In this document: in pieces, positions 15,856 to 24,971 of the stretch
Layout: every line of letters begins with the position of its first letter
Numbering within the stretch: position 1 is the stretch's first letter
Assembly: GCA_910579225.1 (NCBI GenBank)
Contig: CAJTTI010000003.1
Coordinates: 83,337-147,336 of the forward strand
Direction: 5' to 3'
Source: an uncultured Lachnospiraceae bacterium
GTDB lineage: Bacteria; Bacillota; Clostridia; Lachnospirales; Lachnospiraceae
DNA: 64,000 nucleotides
The notes under the pieces: generated by a model
Database searches by the model: none
What the model was told of the DNA's origin: nothing
The model's input: only the letters and a program-made list of their open reading frames with translations
Made by a program: the position numbers and the translations under genes

Positions 15856-17808
15856 TTAACAAACTTCTGCACCGGCTGGCATGGAACGCTCGGGAGTCAT
15901 CAAAGAAAGATTTCCTTCTGCATCTTCTGCACACAGCAACATGCCTTCAGACACAAGGCCGCGGATCTTCCGGGGCTCCAGATTCACCAGGACCAGGACT
16001 TTCTTGCCTGCCATTTCATCCGGAGTATAGGCGCTGCGGATACCGGAGACAATCTGACGCACCTGATTTCCAATTCTGACCTGGGAGCAAAGCAGTTTAT
16101 CGGCTTTGGGTACCGCTTCACAGGAAAGAACCTCTCCGATCTGCAGCTGCAGTTTACTGAAAGCGTCAAAAGAAATATTCTCCTTTGGTTCTATGTCAAT
16201 GACTGGGTCGCTCTTTTTTTCTTTTGCCGTTTCGGCAGCTTTTCGTTCTTCGGCTTTTTCCAGAACTTCCTTTATGTCCAGACGTGCAAAGAGAATCTGC
16301 GGGCTGTCAGTTACTTTGGTTCCTGATTTGTAGAGACCAAAGTCGTCCATCTCTTCGATGGTACGTTTTTCGGCATTCAGCTGTTCCAGAATCTTTCCGG
16401 AAGTGGATGGCATAAACGGTTCCAGAAGGGAAGCGCCATAGCTGATACTTTCCACCAGGTTGTAGAGAACTGTGGAAAGACGGTTTTTCTTTGCCGGATC
16501 TTTTGCCAGTGCCCAGGGCATAGTCTCATCAATATATTTGTTGCAGCGTTTGAACAGGTTGAAGATCTCAGTAATAGCGTCTGCCACGCGAAGCTGTTCC
16601 ATTTTCTCAGTTACTTTAGGAAGGGTATTCAGAATGGTTTCCTTCAGATCTTCGTCTACTTTTTCCACTTCCTTTGTATCTGTCACAATACCGCCAAAAT
16701 ATTTATTGGACATGGAGACCGTGCGGTTCAGAAGATTCCCAAGCGTGTTGGCCAGCTCTGAGTTCAATCGTTCAACCATCAGTTCCCAGGTAATAACGCC
16801 ATCATTTTCAAAAGGCATCTCATGAAGCACAAAGTAACGTACAGCATCCACGCCGAAGAAATCTACCAGTTCGTCTGCATAGAGTACGTTTCCTTTGGAT
16901 TTGCTCATCTTGCCGTCTCCCTGCAACAGCCAGGGATGTCCGAAAATCTGCTTTGGAAGAGGCAGATCCAGAGACATAAGGAAAATAGGCCAGTAGATTG
17001 TATGGAAACGAATAATGTCCTTGCCAATCAGATGCAGGTCTGCCGGCCAGTTCTTCTGAAACATTTCACTGCTGTCTGCGCTGCACTCATAACCAATGCC
17101 CGTGATGTAGTTGGTCAGGGCGTCCAGCCATACATAGACCACATGCTTGGGATCAAAATCTACCGGAATTCCCCATTTGAATGAGGTCCGGGATACGCAC
17201 AGATCCTGCAGACCAGGCAGCAGGAAGTTATTCATCATCTCATTTTTGCGGGATACGGGCTGAATAAATTCCGGATGGCTGTTGATATGCTCAATTAACT
17301 GATCTGCATATTTGCTCATCCTGAAGAAATAGGCTTCTTCCTTTGCAGGCTGTACTTCCCGGCCACAGTCAGGACATTTTCCGTCTACCAACTGGGACTC
17401 CGTAAAAAATGATTCACAGGGAGTACAGTACATTCCTTCATAATATCCTTTGTAGATATCTCCTTTATCGTACATATATTTGAAAATTTTCTGTACCTGT
17501 GCTTCATGATCCTCGTCTGTGGTCCGGATGAATTTGTCATAGGATGTATCCATCAGATCCCAGATCTCTTTGATCTGGCCGGCTACATTGTCTACAAATT
17601 CTTGTGGAGTGATGCCTGCTTCTGCTGCCTTCAGCTCAATCTTCTGTCCATGCTCATCGGTTCCGGTCTGGAAAAACACATCATAACCCTGAAATCTCCG
17701 ATAACGGGCAATGCTGTCTGCCAGTACGATCTCATAGGTATTGCCAATATGTGGTTTTCCGGATGTATAAGCAATGGCAGTGGTCATATAATATTTTTTT
17801 TTGTCCAT
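15856..17808 (-). CDS. metG: Methionyl-tRNA synthetase
   Basis: A 650-residue class I aminoacyl-tRNA synthetase that charges tRNA-Met in the cytosol. The HIGH-type motif is HIGNT near residue 20, a zinc-type Cys knuckle lies at CTPCESFF...CPDCGR (about 128-147), and KMSKSKGN is near residue 300. After a Lys/Glu-rich linker, residues about 545-650 form the Trbp111/EMAP-like tRNA-binding domain, so the gene is the long dimeric form. A good promoter lies at 17857-17885. It reads into the nitrilase gene 25 bases downstream. Confidence 0.97.
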   Translation of the reverse strand: MDKKKYYMTTAIAYTSGKPHIGNTYEIVLADSIARYRRFQGYDVFFQTGTDEHGQKIELKAAEAGITPQEFVDNVAGQIKEIWDLMDTSYDKFIRTTDEDHEAQVQKIFKYMYDKGDIYKGYYEGMYCTPCESFFTESQLVDGKCPDCGREVQPAKEEAYFFRMSKYADQLIEHINSHPEFIQPVSRKNEMMNNFLLPGLQDLCVSRTSFKWGIPVDFDPKHVVYVWLDALTNYITGIGYECSADSSEMFQKNWPADLHLIGKDIIRFHTIYWPIFLMSLDLPLPKQIFGHPWLLQGDGKMSKSKGNVLYADELVDFFGVDAVRYFVLHEMPFENDGVITWELMVERLNSELANTLGNLLNRTVSMSNKYFGGIVTDTKEVEKVDEDLKETILNTLPKVTEKMEQLRVADAITEIFNLFKRCNKYIDETMPWALAKDPAKKNRLSTVLYNLVESISYGASLLEPFMPSTSGKILEQLNAEKRTIEEMDDFGLYKSGTKVTDSPQILFARLDIKEVLEKAEERKAAETAKEKKSDPVIDIEPKENISFDAFSKLQLQIGEVLSCEAVPKADKLLCSQVRIGNQVRQIVSGIRSAYTPDEMAGKKVLVLVNLEPRKIRGLVSEGMLLCAEDAEGNLSLMTPERSMPAGAEVC

Positions 17809-17856
17809 CTGTTTACCTCTTTTTTCCTTTATTGTTTACCTAAAACCATTTTTAAC

Positions 17857-17885
17857 AGATTAGCACAGGAAGAAAGAGAAGTCAA
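17857..17885 (-). promoter_or_regulatory. metG promoter
   Basis: On the minus strand TTGACT (17885-17880), a 17-base spacer and TAATCT (17862-17857) make a good sigma-A promoter about 50 bases before metG. I saw no T-box or S-box structure in the leader, which is short. Confidence 0.6.
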
Positions 17886-17928
17886 TCAAACCTTCGAAGA
17901 AAGAAATATCACAATAAGGGTATAAATT

Positions 17929-17968
17929 CAGACCGGAGAGCAGGATGATCTCACTGCTCTCCGGTCTG
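17929..17968 (-). terminator. Strong hairpin after gdhA
   Basis: CAGACCGGAGAGCAG and its perfect complement form a 15-bp stem with a 10-base loop, 12 bases past the gdhA stop. The T-run on the minus strand is weak (TGAATTTATA), but position and stem strength support termination. Confidence 0.65.
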
Positions 17969-17980
17969 GAGTTATGGGAT

Positions 17981-19240
17981 TTAAAACCAGTTGCCTCTTG
18001 CTTTCTTTGCATCAATAACACGTTTTACGGCGATCAAATATGCGCCTGTTCGCATGGGAAGTTGTTTTTCCTCTGAAATATCCCATACGCCATGGAATGC
18101 CTTATCCATGATTTCTTTTAACTGTTCATTTACATAATTTTCTGTCCAGCTTACAGACTGAATGTTCTGCACCCATTCGAAATAAGAAACGACAACGCCG
18201 CCTGCATTGGCAAGGATGTCAGGAACTACAGTGATTCCCCTCTGACTCAGGATTTCATCGGCTTCTATGGTAACAGGACCGTTGGCAGCCTCAACAATTA
18301 GTTTTGCCTGAATCTGTGCTGCGTTATTCTCATTAATCTGATTTTCCAAAGCAGCCGGAATCAGCAAAGTGGTATTCAATGTCAGGAGTTCCTGATTGGT
18401 GATATGGGTAACTCCGTCTTCATTATAATCTTCCAATAAATGGTGTCTGTCTTCGGAGAGATATTTTAAAATATTCGGAATATCCAGGCCGCTTTCTTTG
18501 TACAGACCGCCAGACACATCGCTGACAGCAACGATACGCATGTTATTTTCATATAACAGTTTTGCAGTGATACTTCCGACATTTCCCATGCCTTGAATTG
18601 CTGTGGCGGTTCCCTCCACGGGAATTCCCATCTTATTCAATATGTTTTTAACGGTGAACATGACTCCGCGTCCGGTTGCTTCCTGACGTCCAAGGGCACC
18701 ACCCAGTTCAATGGGTTTGCCGGTCACGACGCCTGGTACGCAATGTCCATTCATAATGGAGAAGGTATCCATCATCCATGCCATGATTGTGGCATTGGTT
18801 CCCACATCCGGAGCGGGAATATCCTGTTCTGGTCCGATCAGAGGGAAGATTGCAGCGGTAAAACGCCGTGTAAGGGTATTCAATTCTCTTTCTGAAAGCT
18901 GTTTCGGATCACAGATCACAGCGCCCTTACCGCCTCCGAAAGGAATATTAACGACGGCACATTTAAAAGTCATCCAGGCAGACAATGCTTTTACTTCATC
19001 CATGTTTACACTGGTATGGTAGCGGATGCCTCCTTTGGCAGGACCTCTTGAAGTCGAGTGCTGTACGCGGAATCCTTCAAAGACCTTAACCGTTCCATCA
19101 TCCATATTTACAGGAACAGATACTTTCAGTTCTCTCTCGGGATATTTGATCGCCTCATAATCTTCAGGTGCATATCCTAAGATTTTAGCTGCCTGGTCGA
19201 CAACTCTCAATACGTTATCATAGGGATTGTATGTACTCAT
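17981..19240 (-). CDS. gdhA: Glutamate dehydrogenase (Glu/Leu/Phe/Val family)
   Basis: A 419-residue cytosolic hexameric dehydrogenase interconverting glutamate with 2-oxoglutarate and ammonia. The substrate-binding lysine lies in PFGGGKGAVICDP, and the Rossmann domain carries IQGMGNVGS. The length and sequence style match the RocG/GudB catabolic type, usually NAD-linked. The frame is open upstream to 19312, but the ATG at 19240, served by AAGGA, gives the family N-terminus MSTYNPYDN. A divergent LysR regulator and a set of symmetric sites lie immediately upstream, and a strong hairpin follows. Glutamate fermentation or ammonia handling is the likely role. Confidence 0.93.
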   Translation of the reverse strand: MSTYNPYDNVLRVVDQAAKILGYAPEDYEAIKYPERELKVSVPVNMDDGTVKVFEGFRVQHSTSRGPAKGGIRYHTSVNMDEVKALSAWMTFKCAVVNIPFGGGKGAVICDPKQLSERELNTLTRRFTAAIFPLIGPEQDIPAPDVGTNATIMAWMMDTFSIMNGHCVPGVVTGKPIELGGALGRQEATGRGVMFTVKNILNKMGIPVEGTATAIQGMGNVGSITAKLLYENNMRIVAVSDVSGGLYKESGLDIPNILKYLSEDRHHLLEDYNEDGVTHITNQELLTLNTTLLIPAALENQINENNAAQIQAKLIVEAANGPVTIEADEILSQRGITVVPDILANAGGVVVSYFEWVQNIQSVSWTENYVNEQLKEIMDKAFHGVWDISEEKQLPMRTGAYLIAVKRVIDAKKARGNWF

Positions 19241-19340
19241 TCCGGTTATCCTTTCTGTCTGAAGAATTTTGGAGGTTACTGTTCGCTCCTTTTGTAGTCC
19301 ATCTGCGCACATCTGACTTGCTTTTATTATAAGGGCTAGT

Positions 19341-19399
19341 TATACTATAGTCTAATATTTATATCTGTATAAATATTATAGATAAAAACTATACTATAG
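19341..19399. promoter_or_regulatory. LysR-type operator region between gdhA and its divergent regulator
   Basis: TATACTATAG occurs twice as a direct repeat (19341-19350 and 19390-19399). Between them sits a perfect palindrome, AATATTTATA-TCTG-TATAAATATT (19354-19377). Repeated symmetric sites in a divergent LysR/target gap fit binding by the adjacent regulator, with the gdhA and regulator promoters embedded in the same AT-rich stretch. Confidence 0.55.
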
Positions 19400-19450
19400 C
19401 AAAGGCTCTAAGGCCACAGTGGAACTTTTAACAGAAGAAGGAGAAACTAT

Positions 19451-20407
19451 ATGTTTAGCGGAATGGATTATATTTATGAGGTGTACAGGGAAAGAAGTTT
19501 TTCAAAGGCGGCAAAAAATCTGTACATCTCTCAGCCGTCTCTGAGTGCTTCCGTGAAAAAGACGGAGGAACGTATCGGTGCGCCTGTTTTTGACAGAGGG
19601 ACAACTCCGCTCCAGTTGACGGAATGCGGAAAAGAATATATCAAATGTGTAGAGAAGATGCTGGATATTAAAAATGAATTTGCCAATTATATCAAGGATA
19701 TGGACGAATTGAAAAAGGGGCAGCTTTCCATTGGCGCCAGCAGTTATTTCTCTTCGCTGATTCTACCGCCGATCATAGCCAAATTTACGGAGAAGTATCC
19801 TCTGATTAAAGTAACTCTGGTGGAAGCTAATTCTACTCTGCTGGAGAAAAGGCTGCTGGCCGGGACTTTGGACATGGCGCTTGACAATACGGTCTTTAAC
19901 GGGAAAATTTATGTCAACTATCCTTACTGTGAGGAACATTTGCTGCTGGCAGTGCCGAAAAAATTTGCCTGTAATGACAAAGTAAAAGAATATCAGATGA
20001 CAGCGGAGCAGATCGCAGAAGGAAGACATTTGCAGGAGGATATGCCCTGTGTGGACGTGGGGATTTTTAAAGAAGAACCTTTCATCTTTCTGCGGTTTGG
20101 CAATGATACAAGACGCAGAGCAGATAAAATCTGTCAAGACAGCGGGTTTACGCCCCGAATCGTTTTAAAACTGGAACAGCAGATTACAGCGTATCATATG
20201 TCCGGCAACGGAATGGGGGCCACATTTATCAGCGATAAGCTTGTCCAGAAAGCGGTGCCGGACCCTTCGCTGTTTTATTACAAACTCAGGGAGGAAGACG
20301 CGGCAAGGTATGTGTATTTTTACCATAAACAGAGCCGTTATGTAACCAGGGCAATGGAAGAATTCATGAAAATTGCATGGGAATTGTGCGTATCTGATTG
20401 TGCATGA
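19451..20407 (+). CDS. LysR-family transcriptional regulator (divergent from gdhA)
   Basis: A 318-residue LysR-type regulator. The N-terminal helix-turn-helix (residues 1-60) carries RSFSKAAKNLYISQPSLSASVKK, and the effector-binding domain begins at KGQLSIGASSYFSS. Within its second lobe an insert of about 15-20 residues (NDKVKEYQMTAEQIAEGRH) makes it slightly longer than usual. It is divergent from gdhA across 210 bases full of symmetric sites, so it is probably the gdhA activator (GltC/GltR-like in arrangement). The ligand is not known. Confidence 0.9.
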   Translation: MFSGMDYIYEVYRERSFSKAAKNLYISQPSLSASVKKTEERIGAPVFDRGTTPLQLTECGKEYIKCVEKMLDIKNEFANYIKDMDELKKGQLSIGASSYFSSLILPPIIAKFTEKYPLIKVTLVEANSTLLEKRLLAGTLDMALDNTVFNGKIYVNYPYCEEHLLLAVPKKFACNDKVKEYQMTAEQIAEGRHLQEDMPCVDVGIFKEEPFIFLRFGNDTRRRADKICQDSGFTPRIVLKLEQQITAYHMSGNGMGATFISDKLVQKAVPDPSLFYYKLREEDAARYVYFYHKQSRYVTRAMEEFMKIAWELCVSDCA

Positions 20408-20453
20408 TGAAAAAAATATGTATGTTTGGAACGAAAACTTTTCAGGACTGATA

Positions 20454-20462
20454 TGGTATGAT
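20454..20462 (+). promoter_or_regulatory. Extended -10 promoter of the glycine operon
   Basis: TGGTATGAT is an extended -10 element (TGN plus TATGAT) starting transcription about 20 bases before the riboswitch. No clear -35 hexamer is present at 16-18 bases, consistent with an extended -10 promoter. Confidence 0.5.
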
Positions 20463-20491
20463 GAGAAAAAAGAATACCATATCGTATGAAG

Positions 20492-20634
20492 GGTTCGGGA
20501 GAGACTGCATCATCAGCACCGAAGGGGCAACGAATAAGGGAAACTCTCAGGTAAAAAGACCGGATCCGGACGAAACTCTGGAGAGCGCAGTATCACCCAA
20601 GAGGCCAATCTTTCAGGTAAAAGGACAGAGACAT
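20492..20634 (+). promoter_or_regulatory. Tandem glycine riboswitch
   Basis: Two consecutive aptamers carry the known glycine riboswitch landmarks. The first has GGGAGAG, CACCGAAGGGGCAA and AACTCTCAGGTAAAAAGAC. The second has CTCTGGAGAG, CACCCAAGAGGCCAA and CTTTCAGGTAAAAGGACAGAG. P1 of the second aptamer pairs ACTCTG (about 20575) with CAGAG (about 20626-20630), and this overlaps the first arm of the downstream terminator. Glycine binding should therefore block the terminator and switch the gcv genes on. Confidence 0.93.
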
Positions 20635-20677
20635 TAGAACTATCACAAGGCTGTGAGGTTTATAATGTCTTTTTTTG
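20629..20677 (+). terminator. Riboswitch-controlled terminator
   Basis: AGACATTA (20629-20636) pairs with TAATGTCT (20663-20670), followed by a T-run. The loop contains a small CACA-AGGC-TGTG hairpin. Overlap with the second aptamer P1 makes this the expression platform of the glycine riboswitch. Confidence 0.85.
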
Positions 20678-20716
20678 TACAAAAACAATGGAATTATAAA
20701 GGAGGGTATATACGAA

Positions 20717-21805
20717 GTGGACAAAAAGACACCGTTATATGACACACATGTGAAAGCAAAAGGGAAGATCGTTTCTTTTGCCGGCTATCTGCTTCCGGTG
20801 CAGTACGAGGGAGTTATGGCAGAACATATGGCTGTGAGAGAGCGATGCGGGCTGTTTGACGTTTCGCATATGGGAGAATTTGTTCTGACCGGAAAGGATG
20901 CCGGGAAGAATCTGAATGCTTTGCTTACCAATGACTACAGTCATATGGAGGATGGGCAGGCCAGATACAGTCCCATGTGCAATGAGCAGGGCGGAGTGGT
21001 GGATGACCTGATCGTATATAAGGTACGGGAAGATCATTATTTTATTGTAGTAAATGCTGCGAATAAAGAGAAAGATCTGGCATGGATGCAGGCTCATATA
21101 TTTGGAGATGCTGTATGTCAGGATGTTTCTGACAGGGTAGCTCTGATTGCGCTGCAGGGACCGAAGGCAGACCAGATTCTGAAAAAGCTGGTGCCGGATG
21201 AGGCTATACCAAAAAAATACTATACATGTAAATTTGATCAGAACCTGCAGGGCATCCGGTGCGGGATTTCAAAGACAGGGTATACAGGAGAGGAGGGTTA
21301 CGAGTTTTATCTGGAAGGAAAGGATGCGCCTGCTTTCTGGGATCTGTTAATGAAAGCAGGAAAAGAAGAAGGGCTGGCGGCCTGCGGTTTGGGCGCGAGG
21401 GATACGCTTCGGCTGGAAGCAGCAATGCCTCTTTACGGACATGAGATGGATGATGAGATTACTCCTCTGGAGACAGGCCTCGGAAGTTTTGTGAAAATGG
21501 AGAAGCAGGATTTTACCGGAAAATCTGCTTTGCTGAAGAGCGGGGAACCAAAGCGTCTCAGAGTCGGATTAAAAGTGGTCGGGCGGGGGATCGTCCGGGA
21601 ACAGATGGATGTGTATGGAAACGGGAAACTGGTAGGAAAGACTACATCAGGGACCCATTGTCCATACCTTGGATATGCGGTTGCCATGGCGCTGCTTTCC
21701 AAAGATTATACACAGCCGGGGACCAGAGTGGAAGTGGAAGTCCGCGGAAGAAAAGTTGAGGCAGAAGTGGTATCTCTGCCGTTTTATAAGAGAAAAAAAC
21801 AGTAG
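20717..21805 (+). CDS. gcvT: Glycine cleavage system T protein (aminomethyltransferase)
   Basis: A 362-residue folate-dependent aminomethyltransferase. It takes the aminomethyl group from lipoyl-GcvH, makes 5,10-methylene-tetrahydrofolate and releases ammonia. The family N-terminus TPLYDTHVKAKGKIVSFAGYLLPVQY and the RCGLFDVSHMGE motif are clear. The start is GTG 20717, served by GGAGG about 11 bases upstream; upstream in-frame codons run into the terminator. It is the first gene of the riboswitch-controlled gcvT-gcvH-gcvPA-gcvPB-lplA operon, with 13 bases to gcvH. Confidence 0.97.
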   Translation: MDKKTPLYDTHVKAKGKIVSFAGYLLPVQYEGVMAEHMAVRERCGLFDVSHMGEFVLTGKDAGKNLNALLTNDYSHMEDGQARYSPMCNEQGGVVDDLIVYKVREDHYFIVVNAANKEKDLAWMQAHIFGDAVCQDVSDRVALIALQGPKADQILKKLVPDEAIPKKYYTCKFDQNLQGIRCGISKTGYTGEEGYEFYLEGKDAPAFWDLLMKAGKEEGLAACGLGARDTLRLEAAMPLYGHEMDDEITPLETGLGSFVKMEKQDFTGKSALLKSGEPKRLRVGLKVVGRGIVREQMDVYGNGKLVGKTTSGTHCPYLGYAVAMALLSKDYTQPGTRVEVEVRGRKVEAEVVSLPFYKRKKQ

Positions 21806-21818
21806 GAGGATTTATAAT

Positions 21819-22196
21819 ATGCAGTTTCCAGAAGAATTAAAATATGTAAAATCTCATGAGTGGATCAAAGTGGAAGGAGACCAGGCAAGGATTGGTATCT
21901 CAGATTATGCCCAGGATGCTTTGGGCGATCTGGTATTTGTCAATCTGCCGGAAGTAGGGGATGAAGTGGAGGCAGGAGATGTTTTTGCGGATGTGGAGTC
22001 GGTAAAAGCAGTATCTGATATTTATTCTCCTGTATCTGGTATTGTAGCAGCCGTAAATGAAGAACTCATGGAAAATCCGGAGAAGATCAATGTGGATCCC
22101 TATGGAGCATGGATGATTCTGGTTGAGAAGATCACGGAGACAGAGGAGTGTATGGACGCGGCGCAGTACCGTGAATATATTGAAAATCAGGAGTAA
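21819..22196 (+). CDS. gcvH: Glycine cleavage system H protein
   Basis: A 125-residue lipoyl-carrier protein that shuttles the aminomethyl intermediate between P, T and L proteins. The lipoylated residue is Lys63 in VESVKAVSDI. AGGAGG lies before the ATG at 21819; in-frame codons upstream belong to the gcvT overlap and are not used. The length and domain (residues 1-125) are typical. Spacing of 14 bases to gcvPA supports one transcript. A lipoate ligase at the operon end can supply its cofactor. Confidence 0.97.
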   Translation: MQFPEELKYVKSHEWIKVEGDQARIGISDYAQDALGDLVFVNLPEVGDEVEAGDVFADVESVKAVSDIYSPVSGIVAAVNEELMENPEKINVDPYGAWMILVEKITETEECMDAAQYREYIENQE

Positions 22197-22210
22197 GGAG
22201 GGCAGGACAT

Positions 22211-23536
22211 ATGGGGTCCTATGTGGTTTCTACAAAAGAAGAACAGCAGCAGATGCTGAAAGAAATTGGCATGGAAAAGATAGAGGAGCTGTTTGCCCAG
22301 GTTCCGGAGGAAGTGAAGTTTAAAGGAACATGGAAGCTTCCCAAAGGGCTCTCCGAGATAGAAGTACGCACCAAAATGCAGGAAATTGCAGAAAAAAACA
22401 AGGTCTTTCCGCATATTTTCCGGGGTGCAGGCGCTTATAACCACTATATTCCTTCCATAGTAAAAGCAGTAACTTCCAAAGAGGAGTTTGTGACGGCATA
22501 TACGCCCTATCAGGCAGAGATCAGTCAGGGGATTCTGCAGTCTATCTTTGAATATCAGTCCATGATCTGTGAACTGACAGGTATGGATGTATCCAATGCA
22601 TCTGTATATGATGGTGCCACGGCAGCTGCAGAAGCTGTAGCCATGTGCCGGGAGAGGAAGAAAGATAAGATTCTGATATCTTCTACTTCGAATCCGGAAG
22701 TGGTGGAAGTGATCAGGACTTATTGTTACGGCAATGGGATGGAGTGCCAGATGGTTCCTCAGAAACAGGGACATACAGATATGGAAGCCCTTGAAGCAAT
22801 GCTGACAGAGGATACGGCAGGTTTTTATGTGCAGGAGCCTAATTATTACGGAATACTGGAAGATTATGATGCAATGGGGCAGATGGTTCACAGGCAGAAG
22901 GCCAGATATATTATGGGATGTAACCCCATAGCCCTGGCAGTGCTGAAGACGCCGGGAGAATATGGCGCGGATATTGCAGTGGGGGAAGGACAGCCTCTGG
23001 GAATGGAACTGGGATTCGGAGGACCTTATCTTGGATTTATGGCATCCACAAAAGCGCTGATGCGAAGGCTTCCGGGAAGAATTGTAGGAGAGACGGTGGA
23101 CGAACAGGGGAGAAGAACGTTTGTTTTGACGCTCCAGGCAAGAGAACAGCATATCCGAAGAGAGAAAGCCGGGAGCAATGTGTGTTCGAATCAGGCCCAT
23201 TGCGCTCTGACGGCAGCTGTATATCTGTCCGCCATGGGTGCAGACGGGCTTAGAGAAGCGGCCAAACAGAGTGCAGCAAGAGCCCATGAACTGCAAAGAG
23301 CACTGGGAAATCTGGGATTTTCCCTAAAATATCCATCCTGTTTTTTCCATGAATTTGTTACAGAGTCGAAAGTCCCGTCTGAGATTGTCGTCAAGGCGCT
23401 GGAGGAGAGAGGATATCTGGGAGGATTGCCTTTAAATGAGAGAGAGATTCTCTGGTGTGCAACAGAGAAGAATACAAAACAGGAAATAAAGTTCCTGTCA
23501 GAGGTGCTGAAGGAGGTGTGTGAGGCATGGAACTGA
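22211..23536 (+). CDS. gcvPA: Glycine dehydrogenase (decarboxylating) subunit 1
   Basis: A 441-residue N-terminal-half subunit of the split glycine decarboxylase (P protein). It forms an alpha2beta2 enzyme with GcvPB that decarboxylates glycine onto lipoyl-GcvH. Typical motifs include FRGAGAYNHYIPS, TPYQAEISQGILQ, MDVSNASVYDGATAAAEA and GGPYLGFMA. AAGGAGGG precedes the ATG. It overlaps gcvPB by 10 bases, indicating translational coupling of the two subunits. Confidence 0.97.
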   Translation: MGSYVVSTKEEQQQMLKEIGMEKIEELFAQVPEEVKFKGTWKLPKGLSEIEVRTKMQEIAEKNKVFPHIFRGAGAYNHYIPSIVKAVTSKEEFVTAYTPYQAEISQGILQSIFEYQSMICELTGMDVSNASVYDGATAAAEAVAMCRERKKDKILISSTSNPEVVEVIRTYCYGNGMECQMVPQKQGHTDMEALEAMLTEDTAGFYVQEPNYYGILEDYDAMGQMVHRQKARYIMGCNPIALAVLKTPGEYGADIAVGEGQPLGMELGFGGPYLGFMASTKALMRRLPGRIVGETVDEQGRRTFVLTLQAREQHIRREKAGSNVCSNQAHCALTAAVYLSAMGADGLREAAKQSAARAHELQRALGNLGFSLKYPSCFFHEFVTESKVPSEIVVKALEERGYLGGLPLNEREILWCATEKNTKQEIKFLSEVLKEVCEAWN

Positions 23537-24966
23537 TCTTTGAAAAAGGTGCAGAAGGAAGACATCTTTCCATCCTGCCGTCCTGTGATGCAGAGCAGGT
23601 GGAGTTCGGTGAATTTTCCAGACAGACAGAGCTCCGGCTTCCGCAGGTGTCGGAGAATGAGTTGAGCCGTCATTACACACAGCTTGCAGAACGCAGTTAT
23701 GGAGTGAATAACGGCTTTTATCCTCTCGGATCCTGTACTATGAAATATAATCCGAAAGTAAATGAAGAAGCGGCATCTTTTGATGGATTTACACATATTC
23801 ATCCGCTTCAGCCGGAACATACCGCGCAAGGATGTCTGGAAGTATTCCGGCTTGCAGAGGAGGCTCTTTGCGAGATTACAGGTATGGATGCCATGACCTT
23901 CCAGCCTGCTGCAGGTGCCCACGGAGAATTTACGGGGCTTCTGCTGATAAAAGCATATCATGAGAAACGGGGAGACAGCCGGAGAAAGAAGATCATCGTA
24001 CCGGATTCTGCTCATGGAACCAATCCGGCAAGCGCAGCCATGGCGGGATTTGAGATTGTAAATATTCCTTCGGCGCCGGATGGATGCGTGGATCTGGAAA
24101 GTCTCCATAAGGCAGTGGGGGAAGATACGGCTGGACTTATGCTGACCAATCCCAATACAATCGGACTGTTTGATAAAAATATTCTGGAAATTACCAGGAT
24201 CGTTCATGAAGCTGGCGGACTTAATTATTATGACGGAGCAAACCTGAATGCAGTTATGGGCCTAGTACGGCCAGGAGATATGGGTTTTGACGTTGTCCAT
24301 TTAAATCTTCATAAAACATTTTCCACACCCCATGGGGGTGGGGGCCCGGGCAGTGGTCCGGTGGGATGCAAAGATTTTCTGGAACAGTTTCTTCCAGGAA
24401 AACAGGTCTGTGGAGAAGACAGACTGGTATCCGAGAAACCGGACTGCTCAGTGGGCTCTGTCAAAGCGTTTAATGGGAATTTCCTGGTGGTGGTAAAGGC
24501 GCTGGCATATATTCTGACGCTGGGGAACGACGGGATACAGGAAGCATCGCAAAATGCGGTTTTGAATGCCAATTATATGGCGAAAAAGCTGGAACATATC
24601 TATGATCTTCCATATGGAAGTCATTGCATGCATGAATTTGTCATGAGTCTGGAAAAATTAAAACAAGAGACAAAAGTCAGTGCCATGGATGTGGCGAAGG
24701 GATTACTGGATTATGGGATCCATCCGCCTACCATGTATTTTCCGTTGATTGTCCATGAAGCATTGATGGTGGAACCAACAGAAACAGAATCCAGAGAGAC
24801 GCTGGATCATGCAGTGAAAGTCTTTGAAAAGCTGTGGGAACAGGCACGTCAGGATGGGGAAAAGCTTCACCATGCACCGGTTCATGCGGCAGTGGGCAGG
24901 CCGGATGAAGTGAGAGCAGCAAGACAGCCTGTACTGCGGTATCAGGATTCACAGACAGGAAAGTGA
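23527..24966 (+). CDS. gcvPB: Glycine dehydrogenase (decarboxylating) subunit 2
   Basis: A 479-residue C-terminal-half subunit of the split P protein, carrying the PLP lysine (Lys263 in NLHKTFSTPHGGGGPG). Other family blocks are YPLGSCTMKYNPK and PDSAHGTNPASA. The length is normal for the two-subunit form found in Clostridia and Bacillus. It starts inside the end of gcvPA and abuts lplA. No L protein is encoded in this operon; a dihydrolipoyl dehydrogenase gene lies at 53086. Confidence 0.97.
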   Translation: MELIFEKGAEGRHLSILPSCDAEQVEFGEFSRQTELRLPQVSENELSRHYTQLAERSYGVNNGFYPLGSCTMKYNPKVNEEAASFDGFTHIHPLQPEHTAQGCLEVFRLAEEALCEITGMDAMTFQPAAGAHGEFTGLLLIKAYHEKRGDSRRKKIIVPDSAHGTNPASAAMAGFEIVNIPSAPDGCVDLESLHKAVGEDTAGLMLTNPNTIGLFDKNILEITRIVHEAGGLNYYDGANLNAVMGLVRPGDMGFDVVHLNLHKTFSTPHGGGGPGSGPVGCKDFLEQFLPGKQVCGEDRLVSEKPDCSVGSVKAFNGNFLVVVKALAYILTLGNDGIQEASQNAVLNANYMAKKLEHIYDLPYGSHCMHEFVMSLEKLKQETKVSAMDVAKGLLDYGIHPPTMYFPLIVHEALMVEPTETESRETLDHAVKVFEKLWEQARQDGEKLHHAPVHAAVGRPDEVRAARQPVLRYQDSQTGK

Positions 24967-24971
24967 GCAGT

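Noticed and set aside
17809..17928. T-box or SAM riboswitch before metG
   Set aside because: The mapped promoter leaves a leader of only about 50 bases, too short, and no conserved T-box sequence is present.
22187..24207. Two long overlapping minus-strand open frames
   Set aside because: Antisense to gcvPA and gcvPB, whose protein matches are unambiguous.
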